Source: Hymenobacter jeongseonensis
Lineage (GTDB): Bacteria > Bacteroidota > Bacteroidia > Cytophagales > Hymenobacteraceae
Length of the DNA: 64,000 bases
Direction: 5' to 3'
NCBI RefSeq assembly: GCF_015694725.1
Contig: NZ_JADQDQ010000006.1
Span: 1-64,000, forward strand
Numbering within the stretch: position 1 is the stretch's first letter; each line of letters begins with the position of its first letter. Shown one piece after another: positions 55,056-63,379 of the stretch. The notes below the pieces were generated by a model, which had not been told where the DNA came from, did not search any database, and saw nothing but the letters and a program-made list of their open reading frames with translations. The translations under genes and the position numbers were made by a program.

Positions 55056-55385
55056 GCAGCCTTCGGATGCTGTAAGGTATAAGCTCACCTGCAGGTGGGG
55101 CAATTCATGCAGTAACACGACGAGGTCGCATATTTCTCCTCTGGATTACAAAGACTAAATATTTCTTGAAATGACTGCTGGGAAACCGTGTCCAGGGAAC
55201 GCCGCAGCCAACAAGGCAGAGGTTGAGGTTATTTCCTAGTTTGGAATCCTCCGTGCTTCCTGCTAGGCACGTGCTTGTTGGCGTTCCCGATAGCTCGGAT
55301 TTCCGTAGTTTTGCACCGCGCCCGCTTGCTGCTCGCAGTTTGGTGGGGGCCCCTCTCTTTTCTTTTTGCTCTTTTCGCGCTATCA
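55056..55385. other. 330-bp intergenic region upstream of metK, with possible structured RNA
   Basis: At 55195-55288 the flanks pair (GGGAACG with CGTTCCC and CCAACAAG with CTTGTTGG, with a six-base bulge on one side), enclosing two hairpins: GAGG...TTCC/GGAA...CCTC at about 55225-55251 and GTGC/GCAC at 55253-55270. This gives a three-helix junction about 97 bases before the metK ATG. The TAGTTTTG at 55306-55313 lies after it. I see no known riboswitch signature and no gene here. Confidence 0.35.
55306..55313 (+). promoter_or_regulatory. Promoter -7-like motif TAGTTTTG for metK
   Basis: Exact TAnnTTTG 72 bases before the metK ATG. The nearest upstream TTG is 25 bases away, longer than usual. 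It would leave the structured segment upstream of the transcript start. Confidence 0.4.
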
Positions 55386-56648
55386 ATGCCCTATCTGTTC
55401 ACTTCCGAATCGGTTTCGGAAGGCCATCCCGATAAAGTCGCTGACCAGATTTCCGACGCCATCCTCGACGAATACCTCCGCCAGGACCCTACTGCCAAAG
55501 TAGCTTGCGAAACCCTCGTAACTACGGACTTTGCGCTGGTAGCCGGCGAAATTAAATCCACGGCGCACGTCGACGCAGAGCCCATTATCCGCGAAACCAT
55601 CCGCCGCATCGGCTACAACAAGCCCGAATACCTGTTCAACGCCGACACCTGCGAGGTGATGAACCGCCTGCACGAGCAGTCGCCTGACATCAACCAAGGC
55701 GTGGAACGTGCCAAGGACGAAGACCAAGGCGCCGGCGACCAAGGCATGATGTTCGGCTACGCCAGCCACGAAACGGCCAATTACATGCCGCTGGCGTTGG
55801 ACTTGTCGCACCGCTTGCTGCAGGAACTTGCCGCCATCCGCCGCGAAGGCCGGGAAATGACCTATCTGCGCCCCGACGCCAAGAGCCAGGTCACGATTCG
55901 CTACTCAGACGACCACCGCCCCGAAGCCATCGACACCATCGTCATCAGCACGCAGCACGACGAGTTCGACGCTTCCGAAAGCGTTATGCTGGACCGGATT
56001 AAAGCCGATGTGCTCGCCATTCTCATTCCCCGCGTGAAAGCCGGATTGAGCGCCGAAGCGCAAAGCTTGTTCACCGACCAGATTATTTACCACATCAACC
56101 CCACCGGCAAGTTTGTTATCGGCGGTCCCCACGGCGACTCTGGCCTCACCGGCCGCAAAATCATTGTGGATACCTACGGCGGCAAAGGGGCCCATGGCGG
56201 CGGCGCTTTCTCCGGCAAAGACTCTTCCAAGGTAGACCGTTCGGCCGCTTACGCGGCCCGCCACATTGCCAAAAACCTGGTAGCGGCCGGCGTAGCCGAC
56301 CAGGTCCTCGTGCAGGTGGCCTACGCCATTGGCGTGGCCCAGCCCGTGGGCGTGTTCGTGACCACCTACGGCACCACCAAGGCCAAAGGCAGCAACGGCG
56401 CCACCCTCACCGATGGCGAAATTGCGGAAAAAGTAAATAAGCTATTTGACCTGCGCCCGTATGCCATTGTGCAGCGCTTTGGTTTGCAAAACCCCATTTT
56501 CGCGCAAACGGCAGCCTATGGCCACATGGGCCGGCAGCCCGGCACCGTACAAGCTACCATGAAGGATGGCAGCGTGAAAACTTTCGAAACCTTTACGTGG
56601 GAAAAGCTGGACTACGTGCCCCAGATTAAAGCTGAGTTTGCGCTGTAG
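55386..56648 (+). CDS. metK: S-adenosylmethionine synthetase
   Basis: Makes SAM from methionine and ATP. Signatures: [15 protein letters not shown] near the start, [12 protein letters not shown] and [19 protein letters not shown] for the ATP, metal and phosphate sites. 420 residues from the ATG at 55386. The longer upstream frame has no conserved sequence. Several SAM-using enzymes are encoded in the window (LipA, RimO, RlmN, MnmD, the THUMP-like methyltransferase). Confidence 0.97.
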   Translation: MPYLFTSESVSEGHPDKVADQISDAILDEYLRQDPTAKVACETLVTTDFALVAGEIKSTAHVDAEPIIRETIRRIGYNKPEYLFNADTCEVMNRLHEQSPDINQGVERAKDEDQGAGDQGMMFGYASHETANYMPLALDLSHRLLQELAAIRREGREMTYLRPDAKSQVTIRYSDDHRPEAIDTIVISTQHDEFDASESVMLDRIKADVLAILIPRVKAGLSAEAQSLFTDQIIYHINPTGKFVIGGPHGDSGLTGRKIIVDTYGGKGAHGGGAFSGKDSSKVDRSAAYAARHIAKNLVAAGVADQVLVQVAYAIGVAQPVGVFVTTYGTTKAKGSNGATLTDGEIAEKVNKLFDLRPYAIVQRFGLQNPIFAQTAAYGHMGRQPGTVQATMKDGSVKTFETFTWEKLDYVPQIKAEFAL

Positions 56649-56679
56649 CCCAAGTGTTTGAGTAGTACAAAGCCACAAG

Positions 56680-56715
56680 AAAAGCCCCGTTTGCTGGTCA
56701 GCAAACGGGGCTTTT
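56680..56715. terminator. 17-bp stem bidirectional terminator
   Basis: AAAAGCCCCGTTTGCTG (56680-56696) pairs exactly with CAGCAAACGGGGCTTTT (56699-56715) around a GT loop, between metK and the convergent hpf gene. Confidence 0.92.
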
Positions 56716-56745
56716 TATTTGTTTAAGCGAAAGCTTGTGCTTCAA

Positions 56746-57045
56746 TTAGTGACTGAGGGTTTTTTCCTTGTGGCGGGTGATTTGGCGACGCAGGCTTTCG
56801 GCGGCGGCATCGGCGGCAGCTTCGAAGGAAGCAGCGTCTTCTTGGCTGAAAAGGGTACTGCCGGGCACCAGCAGCTTTATTTCGACGGTTTTGTTCTCGA
56901 TTCCGTCTTTGTTGTTAAGGCGCATAATAACCTCGCCACCGGTCACTTTATCATAAAAAGTCTCGAGTTTATTAAGGCGTTGCTGCACGAAATCAAGCAG
57001 TTTCTTGTCGGCGTCGAAGTGCACCGAATGCATCTGTACTTTCAT
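56746..57045 (-). CDS. hpf: Ribosome hibernation-promoting factor, short form
   Basis: A 99-residue HPF/YfiA-type protein that occupies the ribosome decoding channel in slow growth. The strands QMHSVHFDADKKLLDFVQQR and VTGGEVIMRLNNKDGIENKT are typical, and an acidic/alanine-rich helix then the basic tail QITRHKEK follow. The short form lacks the dimerising C-terminal domain of long HPF. The ATG at 57045 is preferred over the one 63 bases upstream. Confidence 0.92.
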   Translation of the reverse strand: MKVQMHSVHFDADKKLLDFVQQRLNKLETFYDKVTGGEVIMRLNNKDGIENKTVEIKLLVPGSTLFSQEDAASFEAAADAAAESLRRQITRHKEKTLSH

Positions 57046-57082
57046 AAAGCAGTTGATTAAGAGGGTAAAGGGTAAAAGAAAC

Positions 57083-57961
57083 TCAAGCCCGCGGATGGGC
57101 TTGTTCAAATACGGATTTTAGCCTATCGACGGACAGGTGCGTGTACACTTGCGTGGCCGCCAAACTGGCGTGGCCCAGCAATTCCTTGATGGAATTGAGG
57201 TCGGCGCCCTTGCCCAGCAAATGGGTGGCAAACGCGTGCCGCAACGCGTGCGGGTGCTGCTGCGCGCTCGAAGTCGTAATCTGGCTGAGGTAGCGCTTCA
57301 CGGTGCGATACACGAACTTCTCGTACATCGGCTCGCCTTTGTCGGTGAGCAGCAGCGGCCCCGCTGCCAAGCCAAATTCCTGGGCTCTTCGGGCCTGGTA
57401 GTGTTCAATCACCAGCTTCAACGAAGGGTTTAGGGGCACGAGGCGCTGCTTGTTGCCCTTGCCAGTGACGCGCACGGTGCTGGCGCCCAGGCTCACGTCA
57501 TCCGCGTGAATGCCGATGAGTTCCGACAAGCGAATGCCCGTGCCGTAGAGCATCTCCAGCACGAGTTGGTCGCGCTGCCCGGCGAAATCCTCGCCGAACT
57601 CGAACGAATTCAACAGCCCGTTCAACGCGTCCTCCGGCACAAACTCGGGCAGCTTCTTGGCCATTTTCGGTGCCTTGATGCGTAGCATCGGATTGGCCTC
57701 GATGCGGCCGGTGCGCAGCAAAAATTTAAAGTACGAGCGCAGGCAGGCCACTTTGCGGTTCACGGTGCGCGGGTCCAGGGTTTGCTCCATCAGCTCCACC
57801 ACCCAGCCCCGAATGAGCGGGTGCGTGGCCTGCGCCGGGTCCAAGAGGTCGTACGCCGATTTCAGGTAGGCCGCAAACTGCCCCAGGTCGGTTTGGTACG
57901 AGGTGACCGTGTGGGGGCTGTAGCGCCGCTCAAAGCGCAAATAATCAAAAAAAGCATCCAT
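57083..57961 (-). CDS. Tyrosine recombinase, XerC/XerD type
   Basis: Site-specific recombinase of the kind that resolves chromosome dimers at dif. The catalytic residues Arg144 (TGIRLSE), Lys168 (GKGNKQR), His238 and Arg241 (HPHALRHAF), His264 (LLGHASL) and Tyr273 (QVYTH) are all present. The N-terminal SAM-like core-binding domain is at about 1-85. 292 residues. The neighbours are core genes (hpf, rpsU), so a chromosomal Xer is more likely than a phage integrase. Confidence 0.93.
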   Translation of the reverse strand: MDAFFDYLRFERRYSPHTVTSYQTDLGQFAAYLKSAYDLLDPAQATHPLIRGWVVELMEQTLDPRTVNRKVACLRSYFKFLLRTGRIEANPMLRIKAPKMAKKLPEFVPEDALNGLLNSFEFGEDFAGQRDQLVLEMLYGTGIRLSELIGIHADDVSLGASTVRVTGKGNKQRLVPLNPSLKLVIEHYQARRAQEFGLAAGPLLLTDKGEPMYEKFVYRTVKRYLSQITTSSAQQHPHALRHAFATHLLGKGADLNSIKELLGHASLAATQVYTHLSVDRLKSVFEQAHPRA

Positions 57962-58054
57962 ACCAACACCAAAAATGCCCAGCGTATGGGCCGGGCATCC
58001 AATGTACTGGTTTTTTATTTTCTACCAAACAAACCACTGTGGTATGGACGCGAA

Positions 58055-58096
58055 AAAACCGGTTGGAGTGCCTTGTGAGGCAACCCAACCGGTTTT
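58055..58096. terminator. Hairpin terminator
   Basis: AAAACCGGTTGG (58055-58066) pairs exactly with CCAACCGGTTTT (58085-58096), with further GCC/GGC pairing in the loop. It follows the rpsU stop on the minus strand and lies before the recombinase gene. Confidence 0.78.
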
Positions 58097-58126
58097 AGCA
58101 ATGCTAACGGTTCCCGAAACTTCGGA

Positions 58127-58321
58127 CTATTCGTTCGGCTGGCCGTAGGTGGCGAGCTTGTAAACAGCCTTCTGCTTCATCTTACGCTCCGTGATGCTGG
58201 GCTTCTGGAAAAAAGTGCGACGACGCAGCTCTTTCAGCACGCCGGTGCGCTCAAACTTCTTTTTGAAGCGCTTCAGGGCGCGGTCAACCGATTCGTTGTC
58301 TTTGATTTGAATGATAATCAT
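58127..58321 (-). CDS. rpsU: Ribosomal protein S21
   Basis: A 64-residue basic protein: KDNESVDRALKRFKKKFERT followed by GVLKELRRRTFFQKPSITER matches S21, the last small-subunit protein, which contacts the 16S 3' end. Normal length. A near-consensus promoter lies upstream (58372-58403) and a terminator downstream. Confidence 0.96.
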   Translation of the reverse strand: MIIIQIKDNESVDRALKRFKKKFERTGVLKELRRRTFFQKPSITERKMKQKAVYKLATYGQPNE

Positions 58322-58371
58322 ATCAGGGAATGAGGGAGATTTTCAGGAGGGGAGCCGAGTAAATCGGGCCG

Positions 58372-58403
58372 CAAAGATAAGGAGAATTGTTAGGCAAAAC
58401 AAA
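58372..58403 (-). promoter_or_regulatory. Near-consensus promoter TTTG-N20-TATCTTTG for rpsU
   Basis: On the minus strand the -33 TTTG is at 58403-58400 and the -7 TATCTTTG at 58379-58372, with exactly 20 bases between. This is the best-matching promoter in the window together with that of the polysaccharide locus, and implies a leader of about 45 bases. Confidence 0.72.
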
Positions 58404-58441
58404 GAATTATCTGAGCAAGCCGGCTGAATGCATGAGATTTA

Positions 58442-59587
58442 CTACTTCAGCAGCGCCCGGGCAATCACCAGCTTCTGAATTTCGCTGGTGCCTTCGCCAA
58501 TGGTGCAGAGCTTGGCGTCGCGGTAGTATTTCTCGGCCGGATAGTCCTTGGTGTAGCCGTAACCGCCGAAAATCTGCACGCCTTCGTTGGCAACGCGCAC
58601 GCTCACCTCCGAGGCGTAAAGCTTGGCCATGGCCGATTCTAGGTTCACGTTTTGGCCGCGGTCCTTCATATCGGCGGCGCGGTAGGTGAGTAAGCTGGCG
58701 GCTTCGATTTCGGTGGCCATGTCGGCCAGCTTAAAGGCAATGCCCTGGAAGCTGCTGATGGGCTGGTTGAACTGGTGGCGCTCCTTGCTATACTGCGTGG
58801 CGGCCTCGAACGCGCCCTGGGCAATGCCGAGGCTCAGCGCCGCGATGCTGATGCGGCCACCGTCAAGCACTTTCAGTGACTGCACGAAGCCGTCCCCCAC
58901 TTTGCCGATGACGTTTTCCTTGGGCACTTTGCAGTCGGTAAAAATCAGCTCGGTGGTTTCGGAAGCACGCATGCCCAGCTTGTCTTCCTTGCGGCCCGCT
59001 TCGAAACCCGGCGTGCCGCGCTCGATGATGAAGGCCGTCATGCCGTGGGAATCCCCCACTTCGCCGGTGCGCACAATGACCACGGCCACGTTGCCGGATT
59101 TGCCGTGGGTGATGAAATTTTTGGCGCCGTTGATGATGTAATGCTCGCCGCTCTCGTCGAGCACGGCCGTGGTGCGCATGTTGCCGGCATCAGAGCCCGT
59201 GTTGGGCTCAGTGAGGCCCCAGGCACCAATCCACTCGCCCGAAGCCAGCTTGGGTAAGTACTTGTGCTTTTGCTCTTCGGAGGCGTGTTGCAGGATGTGA
59301 CCGGTGCAGAGAGAGTTGTGGGCGGCCATGCTGAGGCCAATGCTGCCGTCAATTTTAGCCAGTTCAGCAATGGCCGTCACGTATTCCATGTAGCCAAAGC
59401 CCGAGCCGCCGTATTCCTGCGGCACCAGCACGCCCATCAGGCCCAGTTCGCCCAGCTTGTGAAACACTTCAATGGGAAACTCCTGGCTTTCGTCCCACTT
59501 CATCATGTTGGGCTTGATGTGTTGGGCGCCAAAGTCGCGCACCATCTGCGCAATCATGGTTTGGTTTTCGGTGGCTACGGCTTCCAT
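58442..59587 (-). CDS. Acyl-CoA dehydrogenase
   Basis: FAD enzyme of fatty-acid or branched-chain acyl-CoA oxidation. The N-terminal helical domain, the beta domain with [18 protein letters not shown] and the C-terminal helical domain with [20 protein letters not shown], which carries the catalytic-base region, are all visible. 381 residues from the ATG at 59587. Chain-length specificity is unknown. No electron-transfer flavoprotein gene is nearby. Confidence 0.95.
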   Translation of the reverse strand: MEAVATENQTMIAQMVRDFGAQHIKPNMMKWDESQEFPIEVFHKLGELGLMGVLVPQEYGGSGFGYMEYVTAIAELAKIDGSIGLSMAAHNSLCTGHILQHASEEQKHKYLPKLASGEWIGAWGLTEPNTGSDAGNMRTTAVLDESGEHYIINGAKNFITHGKSGNVAVVIVRTGEVGDSHGMTAFIIERGTPGFEAGRKEDKLGMRASETTELIFTDCKVPKENVIGKVGDGFVQSLKVLDGGRISIAALSLGIAQGAFEAATQYSKERHQFNQPISSFQGIAFKLADMATEIEAASLLTYRAADMKDRGQNVNLESAMAKLYASEVSVRVANEGVQIFGGYGYTKDYPAEKYYRDAKLCTIGEGTSEIQKLVIARALLK

Positions 59588-59665
59588 TGGACAGGAAATG
59601 AGGGTGGGAATTTGAGAGAACGGGATTGAATGTCTTCGCAACCGACATTAGCCGGTTTGATGCCG

Positions 59666-59673
59666 CAAAAGTA
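59666..59673 (-). promoter_or_regulatory. Promoter -7-like motif TACTTTTG for the acyl-CoA dehydrogenase
   Basis: On the minus strand, exact TAnnTTTG 79 bases before the ATG. It is back-to-back with the promoter of the polysaccharide locus. Confidence 0.45.
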
Positions 59674-59726
59674 CGGCTCACGCAGCGGGAAATGCCAGCG
59701 CCGCGCCGGGGCCTAACCACCTGTTC

Positions 59727-59757
59727 TTGAATAGGCACGCTAAAAGCGTTACTTTTG
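59727..59757 (+). promoter_or_regulatory. Near-consensus promoter TTG-N20-TACTTTTG for the polysaccharide locus
   Basis: TTG at 59727-59729, then exactly 20 bases, then TACTTTTG at 59750-59757. Both elements and the spacing match the Bacteroidota -33/-7 pattern. The leader to the first ATG (59837) would be about 75 bases. Confidence 0.72.
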
Positions 59758-59836
59758 AGGCTTTTTGAGGAGAACCTAGCTGTCGAAGCAAAAGTTTTTC
59801 GCTATATCCCGTTCAGTTCCCTCCTAATTGGCCTTC

Positions 59837-60796
59837 ATGCCGACATCTCTTTCTCGTCGCCTCGGGCGGCTGTGGCTGCTGGCCTTACCGGCAGTGCTCT
59901 TTTTTTCGTCGTGCGCTACTACCAAGTATTACGAGAAACGGACATTGTTCCGGCTCACTGATAGCCAGGGCCGGCAACTCGACAGCACCAAGTTACGCAT
60001 AGCTGTGAACCGTACGGAGCGCAATTATGTCATTCAACCCAATGACTTTCTGGAAGTGCGGGTAAATACAAACCGAGGAGAACGGATTCTTGACCCCAAC
60101 GGGGAATTGCAATTTGGCCAACCGGGTGGCGGCCTACCTTCTCGGTCGAGCGCCATTCCCTCAACCGGTGGAGGAGGCACGTCCGGCTCAACTGGCCGGG
60201 GCGCGGGTCCTGCGACTGGTGGGTCAGAATTTCTGGTTCAAGCCGACGGCACGGTGGTATTGCCCATGGTGAACCGAGTTCGCATCAGCGGCCTCACCTT
60301 ATTGGAAGCCGACAGCATGCTGGCGTTGCGCTACAACGAGTTTTACAAAGAATCTTTTGTATCGACCCGGGTAACGAATAACCGAGTAGTTGTGATGGGA
60401 GCCACCGGTGGACAAGTTATTCCCCTCAACAACGATAATATGAACCTGCTGGAAGTGCTGGCCCTGGCGGGTGGCATCGATGGCGGCAGGAACACGGGCG
60501 GAGGAGGAAACTCCGGTGGGGGCGCATCAAATTACCGCAATGGCGGCAAGGCAAACGACATTCGTATTATACGTGGTGACCTGAAAAACCCGCGGGTGCA
60601 GCAAATTGATTTATCTACGCTGGATGGCATGCGCCGCGCAAATTTACAAGTAGAGCCTAACGACGTTATTTATGTAGAACCCATACGGCGCCCATTCCTG
60701 GATGCATTAGCCGATTTGAGTCCCATTATAACTTTATCAACACTGCTACTTAGCACTACGTTTTTCCTTATTAATCAATTCAGCAACAGGCAGTAG
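59837..60796 (+). CDS. Polysaccharide export lipoprotein, Wza-like
   Basis: Outer-membrane component of Wzx/Wzy-type exopolysaccharide export. Lipoprotein signal (LWLLALPAVLFFSSC), then a polysaccharide-export domain starting near YVIQPNDFLEVRVNTNRGER, an SLBB-like region (VLALAGGIDGG), and a hydrophobic C-terminal helix (IITLSTLLLSTTFFLI). Two glycine/serine-rich inserts (about 95-130 and 220-235) interrupt the domains. 319 residues. First gene of the export cluster, followed by the Wzc-like kinase. Confidence 0.88.
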   Translation: MPTSLSRRLGRLWLLALPAVLFFSSCATTKYYEKRTLFRLTDSQGRQLDSTKLRIAVNRTERNYVIQPNDFLEVRVNTNRGERILDPNGELQFGQPGGGLPSRSSAIPSTGGGGTSGSTGRGAGPATGGSEFLVQADGTVVLPMVNRVRISGLTLLEADSMLALRYNEFYKESFVSTRVTNNRVVVMGATGGQVIPLNNDNMNLLEVLALAGGIDGGRNTGGGGNSGGGASNYRNGGKANDIRIIRGDLKNPRVQQIDLSTLDGMRRANLQVEPNDVIYVEPIRRPFLDALADLSPIITLSTLLLSTTFFLINQFSNRQ

Positions 60797-60868
60797 CCTG
60801 GATTATAGTTACTATATTTTTCAAATAAATAATCTTGCATTGACGCCATCCTTGGCACTATCAGCAAA

Positions 60869-63367
60869 ATGGCTATAAACGAGAATACGGAATTGGAGGA
60901 CCTTATCCGCAATGCGACTGGCGGGGGAACTGCGCCGGAGATGCCGTTAGCGGCCGGAAATGACGCCGAAGAAGAATCGGCTAGCTTGGACACGGCCACG
61001 CTTGTGTTGGTGGCCCGGCGCAGCTTGCTGTGGATGATTTTGCTCATCACGCTGGGGCTGACGGCCTCGTGGTTGTATTTACGCTACACCAAACCCGTTT
61101 ACAAGTCGCAGTCGTTGCTCAAGATTGACGAGCGCAACGAAGGCAGCGCCCTTGGCCTAGCTGGCCAAATGGCGCCCGTGGCTGAAAACCGAACAAACAA
61201 ACTTGCCGGGGAAGTTGAGCTGATTAAGTCGAATATAATTTATCGGAAGCTCAAAGACTCGTTAGCCCTCGACGTCAACTATTACGTGCAAGGCACCGTG
61301 CTTGAAAGTGAGCTTTTTGGCACCTCCCCTTTCCGCGTTAAGTATGCCATCACCGACCGGTCGCTGTACAATAGCAAATTTGACTTGAAGTTCATTTCCC
61401 CCAACAGGTTCAGCCTTGAATATACCGGGCAAGGGCAACCAATGCGGGGGGAATACGACTTCGGCCAAGTAATTGCCTGGCCCGGCATTACGCTGCAGGT
61501 ATTTGGTACGACGGAACTTAATAACAAGACGCCGGAGGAAAACTACCATTTCGTCATCTTGAATGACAGCCAGGTGAACGCCTACTTGGACAAAAACCTG
61601 GCCGTTGAAATTGTGAATTTTGATGCCAACACCATTCAGATTTCTTTCAATGACTTTAACCCTAATAAGGCACAAGATATTGTCAATCAGATTGATTCGC
61701 TGTATTTAGCCGAAAAACTAAGCCGCAAGAACGAGGCAACCCGCAACCAGCTTGAGTTCCTGGACCAAATACTTGACGAGAACGGCAAAAACCTGGAACG
61801 GGCAGAGGACCGGTTGCAGAGTTACGTTCAACAAACCGGCACGTACGATACAAAAGGAGAATTGGAAGCCATTTCCACCAAGATGGAAGCTTTGGAAACC
61901 GCGCGCATTGCCCTCACGGACAAGATGAGCTTGCTGAATCAAGTTGCTCAAATGGCGAGCCAAGAGCAGTTGACACGTGACGAAACCCAAACGGTGGAAC
62001 AAAGCCTGCCCTCCATTGCGGGCGTACAGGACCCGCAACTGGTGCAAGAATTGAATGCCCTGAACGGGTTGCAGTGGGAGCTCCGGCGAATTTCGCGTTC
62101 GTACACCGACAAAACGGAGACGGTGCAAAGCCGCAAGGCAAACATTGCCTTCACTCGGGCCACCATCAAGCGCCTGTTGCAGCAAAATCAGAAACTCCTG
62201 CAGAGTGAGTTGGGCCGCTTAAATCAGCAGCGCGACCGGCTTACGAGCGACTTGCAGAGCCTGCCATCCAAAAGCACCGAGCTGGCGCGCTTGCAACGGC
62301 CTTTGGGCTTGTACGACAAGAATTTCCTGCAATTGATGGACCGCAAGGTTCAGTTCAATATTGAGCAGGCTGGCGCAACAGCTGATTTTCTGATACTCTC
62401 GCCAGCCTCCCCTCCCGCAGCCCCAATTTCGCCTAATCGCTTGATTGTCTATGCTGTGGGGCTAGCCGGCGGGTTGTTGCTGGGGCTGGGGCTGATTGCG
62501 GCGCGCTACTTCATGCACAACACCATCACAAATGTGCGGGAACTGGAGCGCAACACCAAAGCCTCGGTGCTGGGCATTATTCCTACTTACGACAAGGAGA
62601 AGATGGAGGTATCGCGGCTAATAGTGGATAAAAATCCTAAATCGGCCATTTCAGAATCCATTCGCTCCATTCGGACCAACCTGGATTTTATCAGTTCGGC
62701 GAAGAAAAAGCGGATGATTTCCGTTACGTCCACCATCTCGGGCGAAGGCAAAACGTTTGTGACGGTCAACCTGGGTGGCATTATTGCCCTATCGGGGCAA
62801 CGTGTTATTATCCTCGACTTGGACATGCGCAAGCCCAAAGTCAACTTAGCCTTTGGAGCGCAAAACGTGAAGGGAATAAGTACCATTCTCATCGACCGGC
62901 ACAGCATTCAGGAGTGCATTCAGCCCACTTCCATCGAAACGATGCAGTTCATTTCGGCTGGCCCAACCCCTCCTAATCCGTCGGAGTTGATTTTGAGCGA
63001 CAAGTTTGACTTGATGATTCAGGAGTTGTTTCAATCATACGACGTCATCTTGATTGACACTCCCCCTGTTGGTTTAGTTACCGATGGCATTCTGATTATG
63101 CGCAAGGCTGACATCCCCCTTTACATCGTGCGGGCGGACTATTCACGCAAGGCATTCATTAAAAACATGAACCGCCTCATGCGCGCCAATAATCTGACAC
63201 GCATGTGCACCATTCTCAACGACGCCAGCACGCGTGGTTCCGGCTACGGATATGGATATGGATATGGGTACGGCTACGGCTACGGGGCTTACGGCCAAGG
63301 CTATTATGAGGAGCCAACAACCAAGCCGCTCACCTTTGGAGAAAAGCTGAAGAAGTTCTTCAATTAA
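60869..63367 (+). CDS. Polysaccharide co-polymerase tyrosine autokinase, Wzc-like
   Basis: An 832-residue inner-membrane protein. N-terminal Wzz-like membrane domain with helices near 50-70 and 530-550 and a large periplasmic part between, including coiled coils (about 280-470). The C-terminal BY-kinase domain has Walker A TISGEGKTFV (about 622-630), Walker A-prime IILDLDMRKPK (about 648) and Walker B DVILIDTPP. The C-terminus carries the tyrosine cluster (792-813) with ten tyrosines, mostly as Gly-Tyr repeats. Phosphorylation of that cluster typically controls polymer length and export. Confidence 0.93.
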   Translation: MAINENTELEDLIRNATGGGTAPEMPLAAGNDAEEESASLDTATLVLVARRSLLWMILLITLGLTASWLYLRYTKPVYKSQSLLKIDERNEGSALGLAGQMAPVAENRTNKLAGEVELIKSNIIYRKLKDSLALDVNYYVQGTVLESELFGTSPFRVKYAITDRSLYNSKFDLKFISPNRFSLEYTGQGQPMRGEYDFGQVIAWPGITLQVFGTTELNNKTPEENYHFVILNDSQVNAYLDKNLAVEIVNFDANTIQISFNDFNPNKAQDIVNQIDSLYLAEKLSRKNEATRNQLEFLDQILDENGKNLERAEDRLQSYVQQTGTYDTKGELEAISTKMEALETARIALTDKMSLLNQVAQMASQEQLTRDETQTVEQSLPSIAGVQDPQLVQELNALNGLQWELRRISRSYTDKTETVQSRKANIAFTRATIKRLLQQNQKLLQSELGRLNQQRDRLTSDLQSLPSKSTELARLQRPLGLYDKNFLQLMDRKVQFNIEQAGATADFLILSPASPPAAPISPNRLIVYAVGLAGGLLLGLGLIAARYFMHNTITNVRELERNTKASVLGIIPTYDKEKMEVSRLIVDKNPKSAISESIRSIRTNLDFISSAKKKRMISVTSTISGEGKTFVTVNLGGIIALSGQRVIILDLDMRKPKVNLAFGAQNVKGISTILIDRHSIQECIQPTSIETMQFISAGPTPPNPSELILSDKFDLMIQELFQSYDVILIDTPPVGLVTDGILIMRKADIPLYIVRADYSRKAFIKNMNRLMRANNLTRMCTILNDASTRGSGYGYGYGYGYGYGYGAYGQGYYEEPTTKPLTFGEKLKKFFN
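63242..63306 (+). repeat. Gly-Tyr codon repeat inside the kinase gene
   Basis: Seven consecutive Gly-Tyr units and then AYGQGYY, built from GGN and TAY codons. The array is a six-base tandem repeat with synonymous variation, so it is unlikely to be a sequencing artefact. It is the C-terminal tyrosine tail of the autokinase. Confidence 0.9.
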
Positions 63368-63379
63368 CCGCGTTGCTTC

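Noticed and set aside
55180..55230. Similarity of the metK upstream region to the SRP RNA domain IV (GCAGCCAACAAGGCAGA)
   Set aside because: The invariant apical stem with its GGAA tetraloop and the symmetric loop are not present in the right order on either strand.
55056..55385. A SAM riboswitch upstream of metK
   Set aside because: No conserved core of SAM-I, SAM-II, SAM-III or SAH classes is visible; reported only as an unassigned structured segment.
57083..57961. A phage or island integrase
   Set aside because: The protein has the size and layout of chromosomal XerC/D, the neighbours are core genes, and there are no attachment-site repeats or tRNA gene nearby.
63242..63306. A short tandem repeat that might be a CRISPR-like array
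   Set aside because: It is a coding six-base repeat with no spacers.
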